Counted from the stretch's first letter, positions 1-11,978 are shown. The stretch: DNA of 64,000 bases from Coffea arabica (GCF_036785885.1 NC_092323.1:17554501-17618500); one strand, 5' to 3'. Numbers and translations: made by a program. The notes: generated by a model from the sequence alone, not told the origin.

Positions 1-177
1 TTTTTTTTTATGAAACATGGTTACAATAAGAAAAACTAAATAAACCAATTACAAAAAATTGACAATTACACAATATAAGGAGGTTTAAACTTTGCCCGCT
101 CTCTGAATTTGGGGCTTGTTTGTACTTCGACCACTAAAGGCTTGTTTTTGACTGATATCTTGGACTTGTTTTTAACT
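1..177. repeat. Fragment of the spacer repeat seen downstream of the WAT1 copies
   Basis: The stretch with 'ttacaataagaaaaact' and 'ttgacaattac' resembles the ends of the spacers at about 11453-11520 and 28675-28735. A further copy of this spacer may therefore lie to the left of the window. No gene is seen here. Confidence 0.45.
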
Positions 178-252
178 TAAAATTCTGGGATAATTTCAAA
201 AACCTCCCCTAAGGTTTCTGACAATTGTAGAGATCTCCTATCAATTTTATTA

Positions 253-1314
253 GGGTAAATTACATTTTACCCTCTTGTGGTTTTCGCAAAAACCACGTAA
301 CCCCCTCATGATTTTAAAAGCTATACATAAATCCTCTGTGGTTTGGGTTGAAGTGTCAAATAGACGGAAACTACCTATCGTAACGATTTGTGGGCGAAAT
401 GTCCAAATTACCCTAATATAAATACAAAAAAGGCAACAACGAACACGGCCGGGGCTTCCCTTTCCTTTCATTACTTCTTTCTTCACAACGAGAGGAACCG
501 CGTCCGCAACAGTCAAAGTGGTGGAAGGCCCACCAGAGTCAAAGGGAGAGCTTTCTGCACCTCTCTTCAAGAGATAGGATTCCGGTTTCTGCATCTTTCT
601 TTCTCCCATGCTTTTCCGTTGGTCAACTACCAAAAAAAGCCATTTCTGAAACAAGAGCTCTAGTCATGGTTTCATGCTGTATGGGAGCTGCTGATTGTCC
701 CTGTCTAGGCCCCCACCAGTGATTCCATACTGCCCTTCTCCATTGTTACCTTCGCTGCCATGACCAGTACTACTGCTGCCATATCTTAAGCCAGGGCCCC
801 TGCACCAGCCCCTGCCGTAGCCATAGCTGCTGTCCCAACTCCCTTGCCTGCTGCTTGCACCAGGACCATAGCTACCACCATTCCATCCATCACCATTACC
901 GCCGCCATTTTGACCATATTTACTGCCTGGACCACCACCTCCACCCGATCCGACCCACCACCATTACCACCTACAGAGCCAAATCCACTGCCGTCATTGC
1001 TGCCTCCGCTTCCAGCCCCATAACCACCACCATTACCATCAACAGAGCCATATCCATTGCCGTCATTGAAAGAGATAAGGAGCACAGATCTAGGCTTTAT
1101 TGGATCCGTTAAAGTGGTCAAGGGTAATATGGGAACGTTTCTTACTGTTACCAGTAGTACAAGCGCGTGTAAGACACGAATCGTCACGATGTATGTTTTC
1201 CGTTTATTTGACACTTTAACCCAAATTACAGAGGGTTTATGTATAGCTTTTACAATCATAGGGGGGTTATGTGGTTTTTGCCAAAACCACAAGGGGGTAA
1301 AATGTAATTTGCCC
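253..1314. mobile_element. Pack-MULE-like element nested in the 187-2625 element
   Basis: The left end GGGTAAATTACATTTTACCC is mirrored by a right end that reads GGGCAAATTACATTTTACCC on the minus strand. The inverted similarity extends inward for roughly 140 bp. The 9-bp direct repeat ATTTTATTA flanks it (244-252 and 1315-1323). The interior is much richer in G+C than the surroundings and carries a piece of a glycine-rich protein gene on the minus strand, which makes this a gene-capturing Mutator element. A relative with the same ends lies at 29113-30374. Confidence 0.88.
664..1080 (-). pseudogene. Captured 3' part of a glycine-rich protein gene
   Basis: On the minus strand one open frame runs from about 948 down to a TGA at 664-666. 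It encodes about 95 residues dominated by Gly, Ser, Asn and Tyr, with a glycine run at its upstream end, tracts such as GGGNGDGWNGGSYG and a non-repetitive tail ending QLPYSMKP. Upstream (about 950-1080) the Gly-rich coding continues in another frame, with NDGNGYGSVDGNGGG-type tracts, so a frameshift splits the reading. Length and composition fit the C-terminal half of a plant glycine-rich cell-wall or RNA-binding-type protein, but no RRM or signal peptide is present to decide which. It lies wholly inside a Mutator-type element, so it is a captured fragment rather than a resident gene. Confidence 0.65.
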
Positions 1315-2634
1315 ATTTTATTAAATTACACCTACCTCCCTTGCTTTTACTGTTTATATAACAATATAGGCCCAAAAAACTATATTTTTCTCAAAAATCC
1401 TAAACTACCCTTTTTGTACAAAAATTATTTTGCCAATTACTTTCTTCCATATCTCAACCAAACCCACTATACTAACAAACTAGCCTAACAAATAGTCTAA
1501 TTCCAAATTCTAAATCCAAGCAATTCCATCATCATAGTCATAAAATTGCTTCTCCCAAAACATGCATTCAATTCTGAAGATTCGTTCCATCCTTTAGAAA
1601 TATTCTTACCATATGGTTCCATGGAATGGTCAAACTCACAATCAACCGCTCTTGTGTTTGTATAATTTTCAACATAGGATGCCATGGTTCGGTTCCATAT
1701 AAGTAGCCCAACTCCTACTACATGAGCCACATTATGGCCTTGAAGAAAATCTTTAGGGAAGATTTAGGCATGGATAGGATTAATCAAGTTTAAGAGAAGG
1801 AAAGACATCATTACAACTATAGAGGTCTTCAAGAAATTCATTTTGCCAAAAACCAAAATTCTATTTACAACTAATCACACCTCAAACTTCAAACCCAATG
1901 CCCCACACCTTCTCAAAACACACTAATCGAGCCTACCATCAAATCTCCAAACATGTTAATGTCTTAAATATAGAGAAGAAACTCTATCTCCATAGCGAAA
2001 CCACAATCAACAATTGTAAAGTATAAACAGAAATATAAATATACTTATTAACACCTTAAAAAGCTTTTTGGATGGATGATAGACAAATTAGCAAATTTAT
2101 CAATTTCAATCCCTCTTCCTCTTTTGGCCAATGATTGCATTATTATTGTGTGCCTCTTCTTCTCCTTTTAGTTTGATCATGAAATCAGATTTTACTTCAA
2201 CCATTAAATCTGATCCCTCGATGTCTAAACTTGTGATTTGGCAATTTCAAAGAGAAGATAGGAGGAATAGGAATATAGAGTAGAGTTTGAGGGATCATTT
2301 GTAGTGTGATTGGCTGCAGTTATAGGCAATGGTTGGTGGTAATTTGAGAGTGAGTTATAAGAGGAAGGGGTTGATGGATGAAACAGAGTGACAGTAAGTG
2401 AAAGAGAATCGTTGTTGACTGTAACTTGTAAACAGGATAGCCGAAAAAGTCAGATTTCTTTTTCTTTTTTTTTAAATTTCATTTCATTATACTATGAATT
2501 ATTTATTAAGTGAAGGTCCTTATAGTCATTTTAATGTGATAAGGAAGGTCAGTGTAATTTGTAAAACCTGAGGGGAGCCGAGTGAAATTGTTATAAACCT
2601 CGGGGGAGGTTTGTGAAATTATCCCTAAAATTCT

Positions 2635-3381
2635 AGAAAATTTGCAATATGATATTTTCAACTCCTTTGACTTTTATAAAGCTGGAAAAGACAAAATCAG
2701 AATTTACAATATACTTGCTTTTCTGGATTCTGATTTTGATTTTTTAAAAACAGTTTTTTTCTTTTCAAAAAATCTGCGTTTGGATCCCCTGTTTTTTGAG
2801 GAGTTTTCCAAAAATTGCTATAGAATTGCACTGTAGCAATTTTTGAAAAACTACTATTGTCATTTGAATTGTTGTTTTTGAAAAACTCTTTGTTTTTTAA
2901 AAATACAAGCGTTTATATTGAAGTGTTTTTGAAAAACACCTACACTTTTTTTATTTAATTTGCATATGCATATGGTTATGTCTACGCCACAAATCAGCCA
3001 AGATGTCGTCAAATTTTAGATTGCAAATGCGGATATTAAACACAGCATAGCTTATTTTGAGTCTTCCAAAAGCAATGGTTCATAGCTAATAACTATCACA
3101 CTGATGAATACCCTGAACGGAGTTGGGAAATGAAGTTGCGAACATCTTGCTGGTACAATATCATTGATAAAGCATTCCAACTGTCAGTATTGAACTGATA
3201 AAACACGGTTAAAACATTTTCCAAGTAGTCCAAATATAAGTGCATATTCACGGAAGCAACCATAGCAACACAATTGGTTCCCTAATTCAAAACGCTTGCC
3301 AAAATAAAACGTCAAATCAAATTGAAAACTAATAAACTTGTGCCTTGTTCGACAAATCGGATCAAGGCCTTACAGTAGTAG
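2635..3381. other. A/T-rich stretch without a gene
   Basis: This lies between the Mutator nest and the transposase gene. It has several inverted 'gtttttgaaaaac' motifs (about 2840-2940) resembling the ends of the TA-rich element family at 6517 and 57363, plus a GCATATGCATATG palindrome near 2965. It may contain the 3' end of the Harbinger element, but I could not define its terminal repeat. Confidence 0.4.
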
Positions 3382-4843
3382 CTAGTTATGCGCATTGAGA
3401 TACATGTGAGCCGCAATTGCCTGCCGATCTTCGTTCCAATTATCTATGCCCTGCTGCAACATATTAATGGATTGGCCCTGATGCACTTGATGCCCTGCTA
3501 TGTGTGCATCTGCAAAGGCTCCTTGGAGTGCTTCTTCATTGAAGTACTCATCATTCGGCACATAATCGCGCATGAAATTGTGCAAAGTACAACATGCAAG
3601 CACTATATTATTTTGTGTTGCAATTAGATAGTTTTGCATTGGACCTTTGAGTATTGGAAAACGCTTCTTAAGAACTCCAAATGTCCGCTCAATAATATTT
3701 CTAACCGATGCATGCCGCCTATTGAATAGAGCTTTAGCTGCACGCTCATGATGCGTGCCCTGTGCACCCCTAAACGGTGCCATAAACCCTGGCATGTTAG
3801 TGTAAGTAGCATCTACCGCATAGTATTTCCCTGTCCATCACAAAATACAATGGAACTCAGTGTACTTATACCTATAGAGGAACAACCTGACAAATGATTA
3901 CTAAATATTTGCAGCAACTTTTTGGTAATGCCGTAACTGCTAAGTGAGTTTCATCAACAATAAGTCATTAAATAGACTATCATTACATACCGAGAGGTGG
4001 CATGGGAAAGCCCAAATTTGGATCTAGCAGAGTGTTTTGAAGAATTCGAGCGTTATGGGCACTATCCTCCCAATCAACCCGAACATAGACAAATCGCATA
4101 TCATGATCGCAGGCTGCAAGTACATATTGGGATAAGTCACCATACCGATTTCTGTACCTCTCTCTAATCTCTGCTCTGCACCAAGCGGAGACTTGGGTCC
4201 CATCTAAGGCTCCAACACAGTCCTATATAGATTTTCGGGGATTTTTAAAATCATGAAAGTAAGCGCTTAAGAAATAAGAGCAGTAGGAGTCAATTTCCTT
4301 GTTACATACCCGGAACCATGGCATGAACAATGCATTATTCAAAATTCTGGGATGAGTGTTATCAAAGTTTCTTGGCCTGACGAGATCACGACCGAGTCGA
4401 ACCAGACCTCGTAAGACACGACGAACATGTCGGTCGATCGTCTCCGTTGAATGCTGGAAGCGCTTGGCTAGAATCCGGTGCCGCTCATCATGGCTCAAGC
4501 ACATTAGCGTTAAAGCAACAGACTCATGAACTCCCACCCTTTGAGAAGGATATGCATGCCAGTAACCACGCTGAACTAATAGATCGCAGAGTAGCAGGAA
4601 CTGGGGAACATCCAAGCGCATGTTTTCAATAATTCTGTCCTCATATCCATTTATCAGCTCAACTACATAATCTCTCCCCGATAGCGCACTATCTCGGACT
4701 CTTCTTCTCCTTTGAACACGACTAAAGCGTGGGTCAAAGAACATGAGACCTAGTAGTACAACCGCTATAAGGATGTTGTCGAGATCAATATCGTCCGTCT
4801 CGTCATCCAGGTGTCCACCCTGAATGTGCCCCTGATTATCCAT
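3382..4843 (-). CDS. PIF/Harbinger (ALP1/HARBI1-like) transposase, three exons, intact
   Basis: This is a DDE-superfamily nuclease that cuts and joins Harbinger transposons; related plant proteins (ALP1 type) have been domesticated. Exons on the minus strand are 4843-4310, 4222-3991 and 3830-3382. Both introns have GT-AG ends (donors GTATGT). The exon lengths sum to 1215 nt, giving 404 aa with no internal stop. An N-terminal helical region (residues about 60-160, with the family's RFQHSTETIDRHVRRVL-type motif) precedes the nuclease domain. The likely catalytic triad is D185 (GALDGTQ), D262 (YYAVDATY) and E303 (NIIERTFGVLKKRF), a DD41E spacing. HNAR at 232-237 replaces the more usual HDxR. The start ATG at 4843 opens MDNQGHIQGG; an upstream in-frame ATG would need a longer N-terminus. 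The partner Myb-like protein of autonomous Harbingers was not found. It could be a mobile transposase or a domesticated gene. Confidence 0.88.
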
Positions 4844-6516
4844 CCCGCAGCTATCAATTAAAAGTATGCAAATTGCCAACCGATACCCTGCACATTTAGG
4901 ATCCAAAATGTTAAACCAAGCTGTCTCAATGCCACTCCTGGTTAACTGACATTTAGCATATTTAGTGAACAAACTTGCCAGTAACGAAATTAAAACCAAT
5001 AGTTAAGGAGGGGAGCTAAAAAACAAGTTCAAAGGTTTCTTCGAAACAGTGGAACAACCAGAGTGAATCTTATCTCTGCAAGTAGCAGTAATAAAGGCCA
5101 AGCAAGCAGTAATAATGCGAGGTTAAACAATAAGCAAGCAGAAGCACGTTTGGATTCACTAAGCACGGGCAAAACCAGCAACAAAAGCATAAGCAAGAAG
5201 CAAGCAGAGTTGCAGGAAGCACACATAAGATTCACTAACTGCTGACATATCTAAAATTCGGACAGCATAGCTGAAGTGCAACTACAGCCATGCATTCCAA
5301 ATCACAGTTGGTTCAATTTTGAAGGAACACAGCATCAGCTCAACAGAATGAACAGCTAGGGTCTTGGACAACAGCATTGAATTCGGTCTTCGAAAATAAA
5401 CACAACCCGCAATGAAATTGTGGCAACAAAACACATGACACTGCTGAACAAGCAGCCAGCGTGCTCATTTTGGCCTTACAAGTCAGAGTAGTAGCTATAC
5501 GGGAATCCTACGACATTGGAAAAAACAAATTTCCTAGATAAAGATTTCATATTAACTCAAGTGTCAACGCAAGACTTTATGCATATTAAACAAAACAATT
5601 TCAAAATCAGCAGCAAGGCATATTTAATCCCCTGCAGTAGGAGTATAATTTCAACTCCCGAATTGTAGCAGATTGTCAACCGACCTCAATTATAAATGTT
5701 AGTAGGTGTCAAGTTCGTCCCAGACACACACGCTGATGTAATAGTTCGCTTTTGAGTAATTTCAGCAACCAGCATTGATAACCGAAAAGAAGCAGCAACT
5801 ACAGCAAAATTGGCTGCTGTTCATAGCCAATTAAAATTAATCGTTTGCATCATCAGCTCTTCCAAACAATGAAAATCTAGACTCACCGCAGATTGTTCTA
5901 GCAGGCCAGTTTCTCATTCAGCATTCGAAACTAGTTTCATTTTAAAGAACTTAAAAAATCATGACACTGTAGCCCTCATCTGTACGATTAGCCCCAAAGT
6001 AATTGCTTGACTAACCTGCAATTACTCGAAGTTGAGCAGCGAAAGGCTTCTTGTGCTTCGGCTTCTTCACCGTGACAAGGGTAAGGAACCTTGAAAGCTG
6101 ATGAAGTCTTCTTTTTGGTTTGGACACCGCCTCCTCGTCGATGGGTTGGCCGTAGCAGCGTCTGTCCGATTTCTGTAGCTCAGCCCGCGATTATTCTCTG
6201 CTGCAGCCGAACTCCACATCTGGGGAAGAGACCAATATTGCAGTTCCCGGTCACTTGTTCTGTCCCACACAATGCAGAAGTTCAAGTAGGCAGTTGTTGG
6301 CGGTCTGCTAAACCGAAAGTTGGAGTGCAGAAATTTGCTGCTTGAGCTACAGGGTTCTTAGCTCATTGTTCAAAAGGGATGAGGACAAATTGTCGGCACA
6401 GACAGCAAGTAGCCGAAAAACTAGTTTTACTCTGCTGACCCTTAAACGACAGCGTATGTCTAGCGTGAGGACCGTAGAATTTTTAAAGCAAGCCGTTGAA
6501 TACTTTTTGTAATTTG
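4844..6516. other. Upstream region of the transposase gene; no second gene recognised
   Basis: This region is richer in G+C than its surroundings (especially 6060-6330) and should contain the promoter and 5' UTR of the transposase gene. Short open frames on both strands (for example 6067-6345) have no recognisable domain. I see no Myb/SANT-like companion gene. Confidence 0.45.
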
Positions 6517-7243
6517 ACTTGGATTAGCTGTTTTTAAGATTATTTTTCAACACCAGCACTGTAGCATTTCATTTTTCAAATACAAGTCCGTTTGGATTAG
6601 TTATTTTTGGGGTTGTTTTTCAAAAACTACATGAAAAACTTTTACTGTAAATATTTTATGGATTATTTTTAAATATATTTTTAAAACATATTTTCAAGTA
6701 TTTTTATAATTTCTAATTTTTATATTTTTATAACAATATAACATTTAGGCATTTATAATATATTTATAAATATTTACAAATAAATATATTTATATAAAAA
6801 TATATAAATGTATTATATTATATATAATACATAATATAAATATATTTATAAATGTATAAATTATAAATGAATATTACATAAATGTATAAATTAATATATT
6901 ATAAATATAAATTAATATTATGTATAAATGTATTAATATAATAAATATAAATGTATAAATATATTAATATTATGTAGAAATGTATAATTAATATTATGTA
7001 TATTAATATAAATGTATAATATTATATAATACATAATATAAATGTATATTATAAATATACATAAATATATATATTATGTATAAATGTACATTTATATAAA
7101 TGTATAATATATATTATGTATTTATTAAATATATATTATACAATATATAATATTTATATAAATGTATAATTACATATTTATATTATATATAATTTATATA
7201 AATATATAATATTTATATAAATATATTATAAAAAAATAAAAAT
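6517..7243. mobile_element. TA-rich element with GTTTGGATTAG ends, truncated
   Basis: Two tandem end motifs (GGATTAGCTGTTTTT near 6524 and GTTTGGATTAGTTATTTTTG near 6591) lead into about 550 bp made almost only of A and T. The order and much of the sequence match the reverse complement of about 58270-58990, so this is the same family in the opposite orientation. It stops abruptly at about 7243, where unit 1 of the WAT1 duplication begins, and has no second end. Confidence 0.7.
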
Positions 7244-8345
7244 ATATTTTATGCCACTTTTCTAGTGACAATTCATTGCCACTTCTATATTTATGCCAAG
7301 TTTCCTGTTTATTTATTTGTAATGTGTTCTTTATTTAAATTTCTTCTACAATCACGTGATAAGTGGGTTTGGCACTGGATTTGGCACCGAATAGTGGCAT
7401 AGAGGATCCCAACTGTTTTTTATGCTTCTGTGCAGTGATAATTCGTAATTAACGTGTTTTATGCTGCCACCTAGTTTTCAATCTTCCTTCTCTCCTCCTC
7501 CTCTCTTTCTTCTCTCTAAAAAAACTGTCTAACTAAAACTCCCTTCAATTCTCTCATGGGAGCGAGATTAGATTTTTCTTATCTTTCCCGTGAGAGGATC
7601 CCTTTCTATAGTTTCTTTTCATTTGTGTGAATAAAATCTCTTCTAAGATTTTCTAATGAGAGTTTCTTCTCTCCTTAGGATTATCGAGTGAGAGTTTTTT
7701 CCTCTCCTAAATTTTTCAGTGAGAGTTTTATTCTCTCTTAGGGATTCTGAGAGTTTTTGATAATTTTTTTCATTTTTCTTTTATTATATCTGAGTTTTTT
7801 CAGATTTTGATTATCAGATTTGAAATTTTTTGGATCTATTCGGCAAATCTTACCATAATATCTGGACTTGAAACAATTAATCAACAGATCTGGCAATTGG
7901 AAGCATGCACAGATGTTCGTAGAACTACAATTATTTTATCGTATTTTTTAAATTTGGAGTTTTACAATGTAATTTTTATTATTCTTTAGATCTGGAGTAT
8001 CATTTTTTCAGATCTATTCTTTGATATCTGTGTTTATTTGATGATGTAATTTCTGTCATTAGTGCAGATTTTAGTGAAATTATGCAAATTTTAAAGAAAT
8101 TATGATATTTTATAAAAAAAAGTGTTTATAAAATTTATAAAATAAGATATTTTATTGTCTCCACATGTTAAGTCCAATATCTAGTGCTTTGTTGCAATAG
8201 TATCACAACAAAAAAAATTTTTTGATAAAATATCATAATTTCATTAAAATCCACACTAATGGGAGAAATTACATCATCAAACATGCACAGATATCAAAGA
8301 ATATAGCTGAAGAAAGGATATTACAGATCTGAAAAGATGGGAGAG
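7244..8345. mobile_element. Truncated foldback element upstream of A1
   Basis: From about 7420 this matches the left arm and centre of the complete inverted-arm element at 36444-37890, with repeated GAGAGTTT...CTCTC blocks and the GATGATGTAATTTCTGTCATTAG core. It breaks off in the right arm near 8340. The first part (7252-7418) is an insertion shared with A2 but absent from the third unit; it ends in GAGGATCCCAA, resembling the end of the Pack-MULE at 12989. The remnant lies directly upstream of the A1 promoter. Confidence 0.7.
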
Positions 8346-8462
8346 TCCTTCATTGGAGTTTCTAATAACCAAAAAGATGAAATGCACTAATAAAGCTTCA
8401 GAAGTATATGATAAATAGTTCCAGTACGTAATTCATATTTGCACTTAAGGAAAGAAAGGAAG

Positions 8463-9818
8463 ATGGTTAGCCGGGGAGAAAGATGTTGTCATGGAGAGGT
8501 GTTTCCTTTCACAGCAATGGTTACGGTCGAGTGCATCGATGTTGGTTTGAGCGCCATCTTCAAAGCAGCCACCTTGAAGGGTTTGAATCATCACATTTTC
8601 ATGTTATATTCCTCTGGAATTTCAGCTCTTCTTCTTCTCCCTCTTTGCTTCTTCTTCCACAGGTAATCTAAATCACAACCCTTCTTAATTTCCCTCTTCC
8701 CATATAAGTAACCTAGTAACTCATACTATTTATCACACATATATTTTTCAAATCTTGACAGGAAATCTCAGCTTCCTCCACTTACTTTTGGTCTCCTTGC
8801 TAGATTTTTCTTCCTCGGGATTGTTGGGTATATATATATACACATATATATCGACCTTTCTGATGTCAACCATGATAATATTCACTTATCTGTCTGTTTC
8901 TTCTAAAAGAGTTCATCAAACTTTTGTTCTGGATTTGACATTTCAGTTTTCTTGCTCAATATCTTGGATACAAAGGAATCGGGTTTAGCACACCAACACT
9001 TGCTTCCGCCATGACCAACCTTACACCAGCTACGACGTTTGTCCTGGCAGTGCTCTTAAGGTCCTCTTTTATTTTCATTTTAATGTCAATAACAATTTGT
9101 CACTGACACTTGTTTTGGAGCAAGCAAGAATTAATAACAATTGATTTCTACAGTGAAGTTGTTTAATGATTTAATCCGTGACCTATGGCCTGGTGCATTT
9201 GGATAGGCCTTTACAAAAATGTTTTATTATACTCTTTAAACATTTAAAACTATTTCCTCGTTTTCGTGATCACTTTTTTATTTCAAGTAAATTATGTCAC
9301 ATAAAAATAGTATAGTATTATTCTTAACTAAAGTTTTCCAGCCTCAATCACAACTCAATCCTTCAGTACACACTCTTGCCTTTTTAATTTGCACATTATA
9401 GATGAAGAATATTGTAAAAAAAAATAAATGTACTTTTATACATTAGCCAACTAGAGCAAGGTTTCATGTCATGAACAGGATGGAAAAGCTAAAAATAAAA
9501 AGCTTTAGTAGCCAAGCGAAGATAATGGGGAGTGTAGTAACGATTGCAGGAGCCTTACTGGTGGTTCTGTACAAAGGCCCGATGCTGATAAAGAGTCCTG
9601 CATCCCCATCTTTAGGTTTTGCTTTTGCACAACAGCCAGCAGTAGGAACGATTATAACCGGCACCCAACAATCAGATTGGGTCAAAGGTGGTGCCCTCCT
9701 TGCTGCTAAATATGTATTAGGCTCCCTTTGGTATATTTATCAGGTAAATTTTTCTAAAAGAAAAAGAAACATTTCAAGAGCAAATTTTACAGGCCATGGT
9801 CGAACAACATTCAAGTGA
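8463..9818 (+). pseudogene. WAT1-related transporter copy A1, truncated to exons 1-4
   Basis: This copy is nearly identical to A2 (17131-19936). Exons are 8463-8662, 8762-8827, 8947-9060 and 9479-9743, with correct GT-AG borders and an open frame of 215 codons encoding the first EamA half (about five membrane segments). Exons 5-7 are missing: the sequence matching A2 from about 18700 to 20205 has been deleted, with the join near 10035. If intron 4 is not spliced, the frame reads on through it to a stop at 9816-9818, giving about 239 aa. Half of a ten-segment DMT-fold transporter is unlikely to transport on its own, so I treat it as a pseudogene. The coding part is undamaged, so the deletion is recent. 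Confidence 0.88.
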
Positions 9819-11470
9819 GGGTGGGCAATTTCCCCCCTCAACCTTTTCTCACAATTGCACCACTTGAAATTTCTTAAATTTCGTTTGTTTTTCCTTAACT
9901 TCGTCCCTTTTACATTCTTGAAACCAATGCAATTATATCTCCTACGCTAAAAATTAAAAAAGAAAAAAAAAAAGGAGCTATCAAGAAACAGCTACTACTT
10001 GATAACAGAAATAGAATTTAAGATTTTTTTTTCTACATAAGATCAGGAGTTATATGGTAAAATAGCTGTGCAAGATCAGGGAATCTAAGGTATTTTATAA
10101 ATTCTAGGGCATCCGCTGCGTGATGAGCGAGATCTTAGTGCAAGTTTATGACTTTTTTTTTTTTGGGTAAGAAAAGGAGAATAAGTTAGCTAATTAAAAT
10201 CTTGTACAACCATTAGCGGAAATGTGACTCCTCTGGCATCATCAATACATAATTCCCTATCAAAAGATGCAGGACCGAAAACAAGACAAGTCGTCTTCTT
10301 GTTGTCCTCCTTGCTTTTTCCTTTACCATCAAATCTGCACATTGATCCACTTTACTTCAGGGAAAGTATTTTTGGAAAATTTGACTTGCTGTCAGATTAA
10401 AGCTTGTAGCAGCTTCGACTGACAATGGTGGGGACTCTATCTTCAGCTTTGGTCTTCATTTCGTACATCATTGGGGGTTATATTTTCACTCAATTGTAGC
10501 CAATTACACTTACTCCATGCAATAGCATAATACTTTGGTGAAGTAAAATTGAGTTGTCATTGAGTTGTGACACATAATAATACATTTCTCTTACAAATTA
10601 GAATGATGTGCTGGTAATACACAAGTTCCAATTGGGAGAGAAATAAATTGGATTATACAAGAGAAAGCGTAAGTAGAGAGATCCTGAATTTGAGAATTAG
10701 GTCAAATGACGAATCATATCATCTACATTCCAATTCGCACGCACTTTTCTCAATGCTCAATATTGCAAACTGCAAAGGACGTGGAACCCTTGTGATGTCA
10801 ACCCGTTAATTAATGGTAACCCTTGGGATTAGCATCATTAAAGGTCACCAAATGATTAACCATTTCAAACAAGTTTTACTATTTTTTTATCCATATACGA
10901 TTGTTGGTCACCATAAATTGTCCAACTGCATTACCTGTTAATCATTCATAGTTAGATTATAATTATAATTCCGCATTATACGTTTGATTCATGTACCTTG
11001 TGACGTTTATACAGTAGGAATCTTAATAAGCATCTTATATTGTATTATAAGACATCAATAGTTTTTCTGTCGAGCTACCAAGAAAGGGATGCAATACTAG
11101 TTGGTTTGGAGAAATTTGGCATAATAATATGATTGCACTTATACTTTATAGGCACACCCTCTAAAAAATATAATTCAGGATTGAAAGTCTAAAGATTCAT
11201 TAATCTTAAGAATAAAGAAAATTGATGGGAACTTCCACGTGCAAAAACCAGTATACATATAAAATTGCAACATGTGGGACTTTTTTTTTTTTTTGGTAGA
11301 TATATTTCTAAATCTTTTTACATTAATTTGCCCATCCTATTATTGATACTTTTGATTTAGGGCTATTTGGTAGAATGAGGTTCGAAATAGTGGCAAACTA
11401 CATTTAAAACAAAATAGAAAATACTTTTAAAAAGAATTGATGAAAGTGGTTAGTGGTTATAATAAGAAAA
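9744..11470. other. Spacer downstream of A1 (unit 1)
   Basis: No gene is seen. The sequence matches the A2 downstream regions 18414-18700, 20205-20847, 25876-26030 and 27849-28735. It therefore serves as the empty-site reference for the insertions at 20848-25875 and 26031-27848. The single ATATTTTCAC target is at 10480-10489. Part of it (10715-11030) recurs inverted at 40145-40440. Confidence 0.7.
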
Positions 11471-11571
11471 AAATAATTAATCAATCACAAAAATTTGACA
11501 ATTACTATTGAAATGTAAATACTCAACATTCTTGTACCAATTAAAGAACTTAGACTAATGTTTCTTGTCAT

Positions 11572-11978
11572 CAAAGGACTGCAAACAAGCCGAATCGAGT
11601 CGATTCGAGTTTTGGTCTAATTGAGGCAAGTCTTGATTTAATTTTATCAAATTCGAATTTGAACTCAAGTTCGACGAACTCTCAATGTAAAATTCGAATT
11701 CCAACTCGACTTCAAATTTGAGTCAAGCTCGAGTTTAAAAAAATAAAATAAATAATTATTTATTTTTAAAAAAATAAATAAAATAGTAATTTTTCTTAAT
11801 AAATAATAAAATTTTAGGAATACATATGTAATTTTTTTATTAAAATTATATATATATATATATATATAAAATCAACGATTTAAATATTTTTAAATTCGAA
11901 TTCGATCTCGAGCTCGAACTTAACTCGAATTCGATGTTAACTGAACTCAAGTTGAACAGCTTGATTCGTATGCAGCAC
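11572..11978. mobile_element. hAT-like MITE in intron 3 of copy B
   Basis: The ends resemble TAGGGCTGCAAACG (here ...ggactgcaaac and the inverse of gtatgcagcac). The arms are rich in TCGAGTT motifs and the centre is A/T-rich with a (TA)n run. It is the counterpart of the copy at 31540-31910 in C, so the insertion predates the duplication of the two units. The family's clearest member is at 61730-62196. Confidence 0.65.

Larger units (their letters stand above)
187..2625. mobile_element. Mutator-type non-autonomous element, GGGATAATTTC family, outer element of a nest
   Basis: The left end reads GGGATAATTTCAAAAACCTC and the right end is its inverted counterpart, ending GAAATTATCCC. The element is flanked on both sides by the 9-bp direct repeat TAAAATTCT (178-186 and 2626-2634), the duplication length typical of Mutator elements. 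It holds a second Mutator-type element at 253-1314. The rest (1324-2600) is A/T-rich with no recognisable gene, and no transposase is seen. Members of the same end family occur at 23839-24743, 45880-49139 and 55660-56646, and single ends lie near 45520 and 55525. Confidence 0.9.

Noticed and set aside
250..654. Minus-strand 134-aa open frame
   Set aside because: It runs through the Mutator terminal repeat and shows no domain; only the neighbouring Gly-rich frame is convincing.
4021..4090. Loss of a catalytic Asp in the Harbinger transposase (HNAR instead of HDxR)
   Set aside because: The DDE spacing fits D185, D262 and E303. N235 is a conserved-motif position, not one of the triad, so inactivation cannot be claimed.
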